Below, piece by piece: positions 45,128 to 53,242 of a stretch of 64,000 bases of DNA. The notes beneath the pieces are model-generated. The model was not told where the DNA came from, ran no database searches, and was given only the letters and a program-made list of their open reading frames with translations. How positions within the stretch are numbered: position 1 is the first letter of the stretch; each line of letters begins with the position of its first letter. The position numbers and the translations under genes are program-made. Source of the stretch: Natrinema sp. CBA1119 (GTDB taxonomy: Archaea; Halobacteriota; Halobacteria; Halobacteriales; Natrialbaceae); contig NZ_PDBS01000001.1 in NCBI RefSeq assembly GCF_002572525.1, positions 1,054,001-1,118,000 on the forward strand. The letters are read 5' to 3'.

Positions 45128-45373
45128 ATGAGCGATATACTCGCTGAAAACCTCTCGGGGAAGTCCGTCATGGGTTCCGACGGCACCGAGCTTGGATTGC
45201 TCTACAACATCACGATGGATCTCAAATCGGGGAAACTCAACGATCTCGTTATCGAGCCGGACGAGGAACTGTCCCGGCGCGCCGTCGATTTCGATCTCGA
45301 CGACGCCGGCCACTTCCTCGTTCCCGTCAACCGCGTTCAGGCGGTCAAAGACTACATTGTCGTCCAGCGCTAA
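45128..45373 (+). CDS. PRC-barrel domain protein
   Basis: An 81-residue single-domain PRC-barrel: L-S-G-K-S-V-M-G-S-D-G-T-E-L-G-L-L-Y then K-L-N-D-L-V-I-E-P-D and F-L-V-P-V-N-R-V. The family is related to the RimM barrel and is common in archaea as an RNA- or protein-binding unit. It lies 4 bp before nob1 on the same strand, which agrees with a role near ribosome maturation. A TTTTTAATACCG box at about 45097-45108 is the probable promoter of both genes. Confidence 0.92.
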   Translation: MSDILAENLSGKSVMGSDGTELGLLYNITMDLKSGKLNDLVIEPDEELSRRAVDFDLDDAGHFLVPVNRVQAVKDYIVVQR

Positions 45374-45377
45374 CGGT

Positions 45378-45836
45378 ATGTACGTTCTCGACTCCTCGGC
45401 TTTTATCCACGACTTCCACACGACAGAACAGACTGCAACCATCCCGCTCGTCCGCGAGGAACTCGAAGACGAGAGCGCCTATCGCTACGACGCGATGGAA
45501 GGCTCCGGGATGCACGTCCACATTCCAAACGACGACACCACCGAAAAGGTCGAACGCGCGGCCCGAGAGTCCGGCGACCTCGAGGTCCTCTCCGACACCG
45601 ACGTTCGCCTCATCGCGGCGAGTTTCGAACTCGACGCCGTCCTCGTGACCGACGACTACGCGATGCAAAACGTCGCGGAGAAACTCAACGTCGACGTCGA
45701 AGTGATCGCCCGCGAGGGGATCGACGAGCAGCGCCACTGGCGCTACCAGTGTCAGGGCTGCGGTCGCGAGTTCGACGAGGAGAAGGATCGGTGCCCGATC
45801 TGCGGGTCGGAACTGGCCAGAAAGAACCCCTCATAA
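45378..45836 (+). CDS. nob1: rRNA maturation endonuclease Nob1
   Basis: A 152-residue PIN plus zinc-ribbon protein that cleaves the 3' end of pre-16S rRNA. Asp5 in Y-V-L-D-S-S, Asp75 in T-D-V-R-L-I and Asp92/Asp93 in V-T-D-D-Y are the PIN acidic residues; Cys125, Cys128, Cys139 and Cys142 (CQGC, CPIC) make the ribbon. The length and order are standard for archaea. It is co-transcribed with the PRC-barrel gene and converges on the CPBP gene. Confidence 0.93.
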   Translation: MYVLDSSAFIHDFHTTEQTATIPLVREELEDESAYRYDAMEGSGMHVHIPNDDTTEKVERAARESGDLEVLSDTDVRLIAASFELDAVLVTDDYAMQNVAEKLNVDVEVIAREGIDEQRHWRYQCQGCGREFDEEKDRCPICGSELARKNPS

Positions 45837-45858
45837 CGGGACGGGGTCTGGGCGAATG

Positions 45859-46992
45859 TTATCCGTAAAGGGTGTAGAGGTTCGCGAACAGCAACGCATT
45901 ATAGAGCCCGTGGACCAGCGCGGGGATCACGAGGTTCTCGGTTCGCTCGTAGATCGTCCCGAGAACGAGCGAGAGCCCGAAAACGGTGCCGAGACTGGCG
46001 ATGACCGCGCCGAGACCGGCCGTCGCGTACGCGGAGACGTGGACGGCCGCGAAGATGACGCTCGCTGTGACGACGGAACCGGCCCGCGAGAACGTGTCGT
46101 AGAGCGATTTCTGGATGACGTTCCGGTACAGTAACTCCTCGAAGGGGCCGATGACCAAGATCGCGATCGGAATCATCACGAGCATCAGCTCGGGACGCTC
46201 CTGTGCTTGCTGTGTCGTCGCGTGATCCGAGCCCTCGACGCCGACCGTCCGCATGACGAAATCGATCGCGAAGACGGCCCCGAAGAGGACGATCAGTCCG
46301 GCGACGGTCCAGCCGACCTCCCGCGCCGTCGGCAATCGGAGATCGATGAAGGAGCGGTCGCGATCGGTCAGCCGGAGATAGCCCACGACGATGATCGCCG
46401 TCCCCAGCGCCATACCGAGATTGGCGACGACCTGACTGACCACGAGGAGTTCGGTCTCCGAGAGCGACTCGACGAAGGGGATGACCGGAATTGCGAGGAT
46501 TGGCGTCGTCACTTCGGGGGCAAAGAGACCCGCAAACCCGACGCCGGTGAGGACGGCCAGCTGCTGCGCACGGCGTTTGAATCCGACGAGTCCGATGCCC
46601 AGGGACTCCGCGACGCCCACGCCGGCAGTCAGTCCCGCAGTGACGAAGGCGACGAAGACGAGGGGGATCGACAGCGAGACCGACGGCAGCGATGTCGATG
46701 CCGTAATCCCCTGGTTCAGGGCGTAGCCGGCGAGCAAGACGACCGCGACGCTCGAGAGGGCGGCGATCGGCCCGGCAATCGTTCGCTCGAGGCCGCCGTG
46801 GCGACGGACGAGAAACGCGAGGACGGCTGCGACGGCGAACCCGACTCCCGCCCAGACGGCGGGGTCGTCGACGCCCTGGCGGACGGGGACGAGCATTGCG
46901 ACCATCGTGATTCCCGCGAGGGCCGTCCCGATCCCGGGAATCACGTCTGAGGCGATCGGGCCGGCGTCGTCGGCCCGTGCAGTCTCGGTCAT
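45859..46992 (-). CDS. CPBP-family intramembrane metalloprotease
   Basis: A 377-residue membrane protein with about 10 hydrophobic helices. The C-terminal CPBP (Abi/CAAX protease) part has Glu285-Glu286 and Arg290 in F-E-E-L-L-Y-R, His318 in A-A-V-H, and His361/Asn365 in H-G-L-Y-N, all the residues expected for metal-dependent cleavage within the membrane. The N-terminal half adds extra helices. The ATG at 46992 is chosen; the substrate is unknown. Bacterial homologues process CAAX-like proteins or bacteriocins. Confidence 0.88.
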   Translation of the reverse strand: MTETARADDAGPIASDVIPGIGTALAGITMVAMLVPVRQGVDDPAVWAGVGFAVAAVLAFLVRRHGGLERTIAGPIAALSSVAVVLLAGYALNQGITASTSLPSVSLSIPLVFVAFVTAGLTAGVGVAESLGIGLVGFKRRAQQLAVLTGVGFAGLFAPEVTTPILAIPVIPFVESLSETELLVVSQVVANLGMALGTAIIVVGYLRLTDRDRSFIDLRLPTAREVGWTVAGLIVLFGAVFAIDFVMRTVGVEGSDHATTQQAQERPELMLVMIPIAILVIGPFEELLYRNVIQKSLYDTFSRAGSVVTASVIFAAVHVSAYATAGLGAVIASLGTVFGLSLVLGTIYERTENLVIPALVHGLYNALLFANLYTLYG

Positions 46993-47115
46993 ACGTAGGT
47001 GTTCGTGCGAGGGCTGATAGGCGCACCGCAAACGGACGATGTGACGGGGGCTCCGGTTGCACCCCCAACGGCACCGTGTCTACTCACCCCTGCGGTTAGT
47101 ATCGGGAACGACGTG

Positions 47116-47345
47116 TCACTCCGGACCGACCAGCCGGCATGCGGTGGCGCGCGCTGTCGGCGAGGCGCGACCTGAGGGAGCGCCTCGAAAGTGAACGGAG
47201 AGCGAAGCGATCCGTGAGCAGACCGGCCGAACGACAGTGAGGGCGGCTGACGACATTGCGCGAGGGATGAGCGAGCGACGGCAGGAGCGAGCGAATCGGC
47301 TGGGGAGGGCGTGGCGATTCCCTGTTGCCACGATAGCAGGACGCT
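47116..47345 (-). repeat. Dispersed repeat copy B
   Basis: A 230-bp element in the 522-bp gap between the CPBP and pgi genes. Read on the minus strand it starts AGCGTCCTGCTATCGTGGC and ends in GCGCGCCACCGCATGCCGG and GTCCGGAGTGA, collinear with copy A at 6366-6532. Its central part shares AGCGCCTCGAAAG and CCGTGAGC with copy C. Short purine-biased repeats lie inside. The rest of the gap (47346-47514) is featureless spacer with homopolymer-free A-rich stretches. Confidence 0.75.
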
Positions 47346-47514
47346 TCGTCTCACCCGAACCCATCAGAACCCAGCGTTCCAGTCACTACGAGAAGTGAGC
47401 GACGCTTCACGCCGAAGGACACGCGAAAAGAACAACGCGAAAAGCACACTCGAGAACGGGATTTCAACGGCGCGAAATTTCAACGGCGCGACGAGGACGG
47501 GACCCGGCGATCGA

Positions 47515-48810
47515 CTACCGTTCGATCCGAAGCTCCGTCTTCTCCGCGACGGCGTCGGCCTCCTCGAAGTCCCCGCCGCCGAGCAGCCCGCGCGTCGCCT
47601 TCTTGGCCCACTCGACGGCCGGCTGCTCGAACGTGTTCACACCGTAGAGTTCGCCCGCGAGCACGCAGGCGGCTTCCATCCCGTAGAGCAGTCCACCGAG
47701 TTCGTACTCATCGACGCGCTCGAGTTCGACGCGGACGTTCGGCCGGCCCGCGGCGGCGAGGCTGGCCTCGGTGGCCTCGAATTCGGCCTCGAGCAGCTCA
47801 CCCAGCGTCGCGTCGCCGAGATACGCCAGCTCCTCGACGTCAGTGTCGGGAATCGGCCGGTCCGTTCCGTCTCGAGCGGTGACGAAGGTGACGAGTTTGT
47901 CCCGCGGGCCGGCTCGATAGAGCTGGAGTTGCGAGTGTTGATCCGTCACCCCGAGAGCTCGCACGGGCGTCTGGCCGAGGTCGTCCTTCCCGAGGCTCTC
48001 GGCCCACAGCTGTGCGAACCACTCCGCGGACGTCTCGAGGGACTCCGCGTAGGGCATGATCGCGTTCACGCCGGCACCGCGCCCGTCCAGCGCGTAGGTC
48101 GTCGCGCCGTAGGCGTAGGCCGGACAGTCGAAGAGCGAGTCCGACAGCGTCTCGCGCTCGGCGGCCGCGCCCGCGAGCAGCGCCTCGAGGTCGTGGCCGC
48201 AGACGGCCGCGGCGACCATGCCGACCGCCGACAGCGCGGAGAAGCGACCCGGGACCCCATCGGGGACCTTCAGCGACGGCAGATCGTGACGATCCGCGAG
48301 GTCGCGAAGCGGACCGGCCTCGCCGGTGGTGACGATCGTCCGCTCGGTCCAGTCGACGCCGGCCGACTCGAGGGCCTCGCGGACGACCAGGAAGTTCGCC
48401 AGCGTCTCCGCCGTCGTCCCGGATCGCGAGACCACGTTGATCGCGGTGTTCTCGAGGGGGAGTCCCTCGAGGCGGCTCGAGACCCACTCGGGGTCGACGT
48501 TATCCAGAAAGACCGTTTCGGTGTCCGAGTCGAGCGCGTTCGTGATCGTCGCCGCGCCCAGCGAACTGCCGCCGATGCCGACGGTGAGCAGCGCGTCGGC
48601 GTCGGCGACGGGCTCGACCGCCGCTCGAATCTCGTCCGGATCGGTCCGTTCGGGGAGGTTCAGCGCCTCGTAGCCGTGTTCCTCGTTCGCCATTCCGCGC
48701 TCGATGCGCTCGTGGGCGGCCGCCACCTGCTCGTCCAGGCGCTCGAGGGACTCCCTCGAGACGCCCGGCGACGCGACGGACGCGAGCGCGTTACCGATGT
48801 CGACGTTCAT
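47515..48810 (-). CDS. pgi: Glucose-6-phosphate isomerase
   Basis: Interconverts glucose 6-phosphate and fructose 6-phosphate. The 431 residues show V-G-I-G-G-S-S-L-G at 77-85, S-R-S-G-T-T-A-E-T at 128-136 (the phosphate-binding sugar isomerase loop), V-P-G-R-F-S and the late Q-P-A-V-E-W-A-K-K, which contains the catalytic-region Lys. It belongs to the PGI superfamily rather than the cupin type found in Thermococcales. The gene stands alone between a repeat-filled gap and the response-regulator gene. Confidence 0.95.
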   Translation of the reverse strand: MNVDIGNALASVASPGVSRESLERLDEQVAAAHERIERGMANEEHGYEALNLPERTDPDEIRAAVEPVADADALLTVGIGGSSLGAATITNALDSDTETVFLDNVDPEWVSSRLEGLPLENTAINVVSRSGTTAETLANFLVVREALESAGVDWTERTIVTTGEAGPLRDLADRHDLPSLKVPDGVPGRFSALSAVGMVAAAVCGHDLEALLAGAAAERETLSDSLFDCPAYAYGATTYALDGRGAGVNAIMPYAESLETSAEWFAQLWAESLGKDDLGQTPVRALGVTDQHSQLQLYRAGPRDKLVTFVTARDGTDRPIPDTDVEELAYLGDATLGELLEAEFEATEASLAAAGRPNVRVELERVDEYELGGLLYGMEAACVLAGELYGVNTFEQPAVEWAKKATRGLLGGGDFEEADAVAEKTELRIER

Positions 48811-48987
48811 ACGCGAGGGGGCGACCGCCGGGCCTAAAGTCGTTCCGTGATCGGTTCAGCGGCGCTCCGGGATCGGTTCAGCGGCGCCGCCGTCGCCGAC
48901 CTCACCGACCGCGCCGCCCCGGCGGACCCACCACGTGTGTAGGGACCGGCCTTACGCGTCCGCATCTCGTAGTCGAGAACGAGCACC

Positions 48988-49440
48988 ATGACCAGCCACA
49001 CGCCGACCGAGCCGATCGATATCCTGCTCGTCGAGGACAATCCGGGCGACGTTCGTCTGACCAGAGAAGCGTTCAAAACAGTCGACAGCGACATCGAATT
49101 CCACACCGTCACCGACGGGAAGGAGGCGACGACGTACTTCGACGTCTGCGAGACGGACACCGCGAGTACGGACCTAGATCTCGTCCTCCTCGATCTGAAC
49201 CTCCCGCGAGTAGATGGGCTCACGGTCCTGGAGACGCTCGAGAACGAACTGGACTACCCACCGCCGCCGATCCTCGTCCTCTCGAGTTCGGAAACGAAAG
49301 CGGACATCGTCAAGAGTTACGATCGGGCCGCGAACGCGTACCTCACGAAGCCTGAGGGGCCCGACGAGTTCGACACGCTCGCACAAGCGATCGAGGACTT
49401 CTGGATCGACTCGGCCCAGCATCCGCCTGCACCGTCGTAA
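48988..49440 (+). CDS. Rcp1-like single-domain response regulator
   Basis: A 150-residue receiver domain with no output domain. Glu16/Asp17 and the phospho-acceptor Asp69 (L-L-D-L-N-L-P), Ser100 (L-V-L-S-S-S) and Lys121 (L-T-K-P) are in place. The R-E-A-F region and L-N-L-P-R-V-D-G are typical of the Rcp1-like haloarchaeal group that pairs with light or redox histidine kinases. No kinase gene is adjacent. Confidence 0.9.
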   Translation: MTSHTPTEPIDILLVEDNPGDVRLTREAFKTVDSDIEFHTVTDGKEATTYFDVCETDTASTDLDLVLLDLNLPRVDGLTVLETLENELDYPPPPILVLSSSETKADIVKSYDRAANAYLTKPEGPDEFDTLAQAIEDFWIDSAQHPPAPS

Positions 49441-49449
49441 CTCAGTGCT

Positions 49450-49474
49450 GGTGACCACCGGTGGTGACCACCGG
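49450..49474. repeat. Tandem 12-bp repeat after the response regulator
   Basis: GGTGACCACCGG occurs twice with one base between, 9 bp after the stop codon. Each unit holds a GGT-n-ACC mini-palindrome, so the whole may fold or bind a dimer. Nothing else is visible to the next start at 49603. Confidence 0.4.
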
Positions 49475-49602
49475 AGTCGGCCGGTCCAATCCCGAGGAGT
49501 CGCTCGACCGATGACCGAGCGGCTGGTACCCGACCAACGAACTCCATCGGACAGCGAGCGAAAGCCGAAACCCCGAAACCGACGGTGCGCGTACGGTCGC
49601 CC

Positions 49603-50076
49603 ATGAGCGAAAAGACGGGCACGTTCGTCGTCACGCACGCCGAAGACGAATCGGCGGTCGTCCGCGACGTCGACACCGCACAGGTCCACACCCTCGCATC
49701 GAACCCCGGCCTCGAGGTCCACGACGTCCTCGAGGCCACCGTCGCACCGGAGCCGCCGCTGGATGTCGCCTGGGAAGTGATCGCTGTCGAAGACCGACGC
49801 TCGATCGACCTGGTCGACAGCGACCTCGAGCCGACCCAACACGAAAGAGAGCTCGCGGCCGACAGCGAGGTCGGCGACCTCGTTCAGGAGGAACGCGCCG
49901 GGACGGGCGAAATTCACGTGTTCTGCGTGCCAGAGGGCGAAGTCGAACCCGCAGCGCAGGACGTTCTCGCGGACGAGGAAACGATCGCGCGCGCGGCCCG
50001 GCTCGAGGCGGTCCGCGTGGAAGTGCGTCGCTCGGCCGACGACGGCGTGGTGAGCGTGCGATATCTGCCGGACTGA
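49603..50076 (+). CDS. DUF5812 protein
   Basis: A 157-residue acidic protein. M-S-E-K-T-G-T-F-V-V-T-H-A-E-D-E-S-A-V-V-R begins the family, and L-E-A-T-V-A-P-E-P-P-L-D-V-A-W and G-E-I-H-V-F-C-V-P are characteristic inner strands. Haloarchaea-specific and uncharacterised. It precedes secF by about 165 bp on the same strand; co-transcription with secFD is possible, but a separate promoter is likely. Confidence 0.82.
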   Translation: MSEKTGTFVVTHAEDESAVVRDVDTAQVHTLASNPGLEVHDVLEATVAPEPPLDVAWEVIAVEDRRSIDLVDSDLEPTQHERELAADSEVGDLVQEERAGTGEIHVFCVPEGEVEPAAQDVLADEETIARAARLEAVRVEVRRSADDGVVSVRYLPD

Positions 50077-50242
50077 TCGGCGGCGTTGGTGGAAAATCGA
50101 CTCGCTACCTGCTGTGTCAGATGAATCCTTACTCATACGGACGACGCTCCGTCAGTTTCGGGCTCGAGTCGGCGCCTCGGGGCCGCGAGAGGCCGGTGGA
50201 ATTGAGAAGGCTTACTTCGGGAGGGTGCAAGTGGTCCGGTAT

Positions 50243-51118
50243 ATGGCGTATTTCGACGTACCGGAAATAGAGTACACCCGGTACAGCAACCGTCAGCTCG
50301 CGGCGGTTCCGCTCGTGGTTCTCGCGGTTGCACTGCTCGTCCTCAGCGGATCGTTTCTCGTGTACGGCACGCCGGTCCCGCTCGGGATGGACTTCGCCGG
50401 CGGAACGGAGTTGACCGTCCAGACGACGACGCCGGCCGACGAAATTCCGTCGGCGTTCGACGAACAGCCCGAATCGGTGACCGGAACCGGGAGCGAAAAC
50501 CAGTACATCGTGCAGTTCTCCTCGACCGACTCGCAGGCCCTGGGCGATCAGGCCGAGGAGGGGCTCAATTCGGACGGCGATAGCGAGGTCGTTCAGGCGG
50601 TCTCCTCGACGTCTGCAAGCTTCGGCCAGCAGAGCCAGCAGACGGCCATGCTGGGGGTCGCCATCGCGTTCGTCGGGATGAGCGCCATCGTCTTTTTGCT
50701 CTTCCGGACGTTCGTCCCGTCGATCGCGGTCGTCATCTCGGCGTTTTCCGACCTCGTAATCCCGCTGGCGTTCATGCGCCTGGCCGGGATCCCACTCTCG
50801 CTCGGGACGGTCGCCGGCTTGCTGATGTTGATCGGATACTCGGTCGACTCCGATATCCTGTTGAACAACCACGTACTGCGCCGGAGCGGTAGCTTCTACG
50901 AGAGCACGCACCGCGCGATGCGGACCGGCGTCACGATGACGGTTACGTCGATGGCCGCGATGCTCGTCATGGCCATCTCGGCGTATATCTTCGGTATCGG
51001 CCTCCTGGCATCGATCGGTATCATCCTCTTCGTCGGCCTCGCAGCCGACCTGATGAACACCTACATGTTGAATCTGAGTCTGCTCCGCTGGTACAAGTTC
51101 GAGGGGATCCGCTCATGA
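50243..51118 (+). CDS. secF: Protein-export membrane protein SecF
   Basis: The 291-residue SecF half of the SecDF export booster. There are six membrane helices, the first at about 19-42. A short outer domain carries the conserved G-M-D-F-A-G-G-T-E-L. The helix-4/5 pair holds S-D-L-V-I-P-L-A-F and G-Y-S-V-D-S-D-I-L-L-N, the Asp-containing ion-path motifs. Start ATG 50243 (M-A-Y-F-D-V-P) is preferred to longer in-frame reads. It overlaps secD by 4 bp (ATGA). Confidence 0.94.
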   Translation: MAYFDVPEIEYTRYSNRQLAAVPLVVLAVALLVLSGSFLVYGTPVPLGMDFAGGTELTVQTTTPADEIPSAFDEQPESVTGTGSENQYIVQFSSTDSQALGDQAEEGLNSDGDSEVVQAVSSTSASFGQQSQQTAMLGVAIAFVGMSAIVFLLFRTFVPSIAVVISAFSDLVIPLAFMRLAGIPLSLGTVAGLLMLIGYSVDSDILLNNHVLRRSGSFYESTHRAMRTGVTMTVTSMAAMLVMAISAYIFGIGLLASIGIILFVGLAADLMNTYMLNLSLLRWYKFEGIRS

Positions 51119-52764
51119 ACCCGATCGCTGCCGTCAAGTCCAACTGGCGGCTCCTCTTGCTCGTCCTGTTCGTCACCTTCGCCGTCGTCGCCCTCTTCAT
51201 CCCCGGCGGTATCGTGGCCGACAGCAGCTACGCCGAGAGCACCGTCGACAGCGGCCCAACCAACCTCGAGTTCGGGCTTGGCCTCGAGGGCGGGACCCGA
51301 ATCAGGGTCCCGGCCACCGGAATGACCGCCGAGAACATCGCGCCCGAGATGGCCGATGACGGAATCGACCAACAGGAGAGCCAACGGCTCGACGAGATCG
51401 AATCGACGATGACCGACGAGCTCGGCCTCGAGCCGGCGGACACCAGCGTCGACGTACAGGACGACGGGACCGTCACCGCGGAGGTGTTCACCGACAACGT
51501 GACCGAGGCCGAGTTCGCCGCGGCCTTGCAGTCAGCGGACGTCGACGCCTCGGAGGACGACATCCGCGACGGGGTCACCCAGAAGACGCGCGACGACATG
51601 ATCCAGACGATCCAGACGAAGGTCAACGCGGCGGGGCTCTCCGGCGGGACGGCCTACGAGCAGACGACGCCGGGCGGCGAACACTACATCGTCGTCGAGG
51701 TCCCGAACATGGACGCGGACGAACTCCGTCAGTTGCTCTCCGAGCGCGGGGTCGTCGAGGTCGTCGCCTACTATCCCGACGATAGCGGAAACCAGACGAA
51801 CCAGTCGAATCAGACGGTGTTGACCGGCGACGACATCGCCGATGTCGATCCGCCAACGCAGCGAGGGGATAGCGGCACATACGCGGTCCCGGTGCAGGTC
51901 CGCGACAGCGCTGCAGGCGAATTCCAGCAGCAACTGAACGACCTCGGATTCACCAGCGAAGGGGTCGGTCGGTGCAGCCTCTCCAGTACCGATGACGGTG
52001 TCAGCTTCGACCACGACCAACCCCAGTACTGTCTGTTGACCGTCGTCGACGGCGAGGTACTCGACGCACACAGCATGGGCGACGATAGTACGGGGCAAGG
52101 GCCTGGTCTCGCGACCTCGATGCGAAACGGCGACTGGGCGGACAACCCGACCTTCCAGATGAGCGCCCCGAGCCAGCAACAGGCCCAGTCGCTCTCGGTC
52201 AACCTCCGAGCCGGCAGCCTGCGCGCCCCGCTGGACTTCGAAAACGATCAGGTCTACTCGATCGAGCCGGCCCACGCCACCCAGTTCAAGGAGTTCTCGC
52301 TGCTGATCGGGTTCCTCTCGGTGATCACCGTCAGCGGCGTCGTCTACGCCCGATACACGGACACGCGGGTTGCGCTTCCGATGATCGTGACGGCGGTCGC
52401 GGAGGTGGTAATATTGCTCGGGTTCGCCGCGCTGATACGCATGCCGCTGGATCTCTCCCACGTCGCCGGGTTCATCGCCGTCGTGGGGACCGGGGTCGAC
52501 GACCTCGTGATCATCGCCGACGAGGTGATGGACGAGGGAGACGTCAGCTCGGAGCGGGTCTTCCAGTCGCGGTTCCGCAAAGCCTTCTGGGTCATCGGCG
52601 CCGCCGCGGCGACGACGGTCGTCGCCCTCTCGCCGCTCGCCGTGTTGAGCCTCGGCGACCTCAAAGGATTCGCGATCATCACCATCCTCGGCGTGCTCAT
52701 CGGGGTCCTCATCACCCGTCCCGCCTACGGTGATATCCTGCGACGCCTGCTCACCGATCGGTAG
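51115..52764 (+). CDS. secD: Protein-export membrane protein SecD
   Basis: The 549-residue SecD partner. One N-terminal helix, then a long outer domain from about 40 to 385, with F-G-L-G-L-E-G-G-T-R-I-R near residue 50, then five more helices with I-A-V-V-G-T-G-V-D-D-L-V-I-I-A-D-E as the conserved Asp motif. The archaeal order secF-secD, with overlapping stop and start, is kept. SecDF uses ion flow to complete Sec translocation. It is the last core gene before the 53 kb island. Confidence 0.95.
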   Translation: MNPIAAVKSNWRLLLLVLFVTFAVVALFIPGGIVADSSYAESTVDSGPTNLEFGLGLEGGTRIRVPATGMTAENIAPEMADDGIDQQESQRLDEIESTMTDELGLEPADTSVDVQDDGTVTAEVFTDNVTEAEFAAALQSADVDASEDDIRDGVTQKTRDDMIQTIQTKVNAAGLSGGTAYEQTTPGGEHYIVVEVPNMDADELRQLLSERGVVEVVAYYPDDSGNQTNQSNQTVLTGDDIADVDPPTQRGDSGTYAVPVQVRDSAAGEFQQQLNDLGFTSEGVGRCSLSSTDDGVSFDHDQPQYCLLTVVDGEVLDAHSMGDDSTGQGPGLATSMRNGDWADNPTFQMSAPSQQQAQSLSVNLRAGSLRAPLDFENDQVYSIEPAHATQFKEFSLLIGFLSVITVSGVVYARYTDTRVALPMIVTAVAEVVILLGFAALIRMPLDLSHVAGFIAVVGTGVDDLVIIADEVMDEGDVSSERVFQSRFRKAFWVIGAAAATTVVALSPLAVLSLGDLKGFAIITILGVLIGVLITRPAYGDILRRLLTDR

Positions 52765-52818
52765 GCGTCTCGAGAGCTCACTACTTCTACGACGTTTTGC
52801 ATCCGCTCCGGAAAAGCG

Positions 52819-52923
52819 CTAGCGTCCCCGACACCGCGGACACCAGTCGACGGTGTCGCCGTCACCGTGTGCAGCAGCGAAATCGTACGAGACAGGGTCG
52901 TTACAGGCGGTACAGATCGGCAT
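52819..52923 (-). CDS. 34-residue zinc-finger microprotein
   Basis: A tiny open frame from ATG 52923 to TAG 52819. It reads M-P-I-C-T-A-C at the start and W-C-P-R-C-R-G-R at the end, giving two CxxC pairs (Cys4, Cys7, Cys28, Cys31) 20 residues apart, with an acidic middle. Haloarchaea encode many such one-domain zinc microproteins with roles in regulation and biofilm formation; this one is not assigned. It converges on the end of secD. Confidence 0.65.
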   Translation of the reverse strand: MPICTACNDPVSYDFAAAHGDGDTVDWCPRCRGR

Positions 52924-53137
52924 CACGATCACCACAACAAAGCAGCGCCGGGACAAGGAAGAACGACCAGCCTGCAATTGCAGCCGGGCTCGAGGCCAAG
53001 TTGTCGTCGGACAGTAACAGTTCGAAACGGGCGATGAACTGGTTCCCTCCGTCTGTAGTTGAAGTGTGTTCTCGAGATCGGACGAAAAAGACGGGAATAG
53101 CAGCGCCTGTCAGCGAAGCCGCAAACGAGAGCAACAC
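52901..53137 (-). CDS. Possible small membrane protein at the island edge
   Basis: A 78-residue frame from GTG 53137. It has a hydrophobic start (L-L-S-F-A-A-S-L-T-G-A-A-I-P-V-F-F) and a second hydrophobic stretch near the end (I-A-G-W-S-F-F-L-V-P-A-L-L), with a hydrophilic centre. The stop overlaps the zinc microprotein start by about 20 bp. The start follows directly on an in-frame TGA, and no family is recognised, so it may be a relic or a shadow. 53138-53242 holds the integrase promoter region (ACTTATTAAAGG near 53215). Confidence 0.3.
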   Translation of the reverse strand: MLLSFAASLTGAAIPVFFVRSREHTSTTDGGNQFIARFELLLSDDNLASSPAAIAGWSFFLVPALLCCGDRDADLYRL

Positions 53138-53242
53138 TCAACGACGTGAATCACGACAGAAACGGTGAAGCCGAACAAGCCTAGGCCGGGACATATACGA
53201 AAGGTTCAATGTCCCACTTATTAAAGGTAGCTCATTCAAAAC

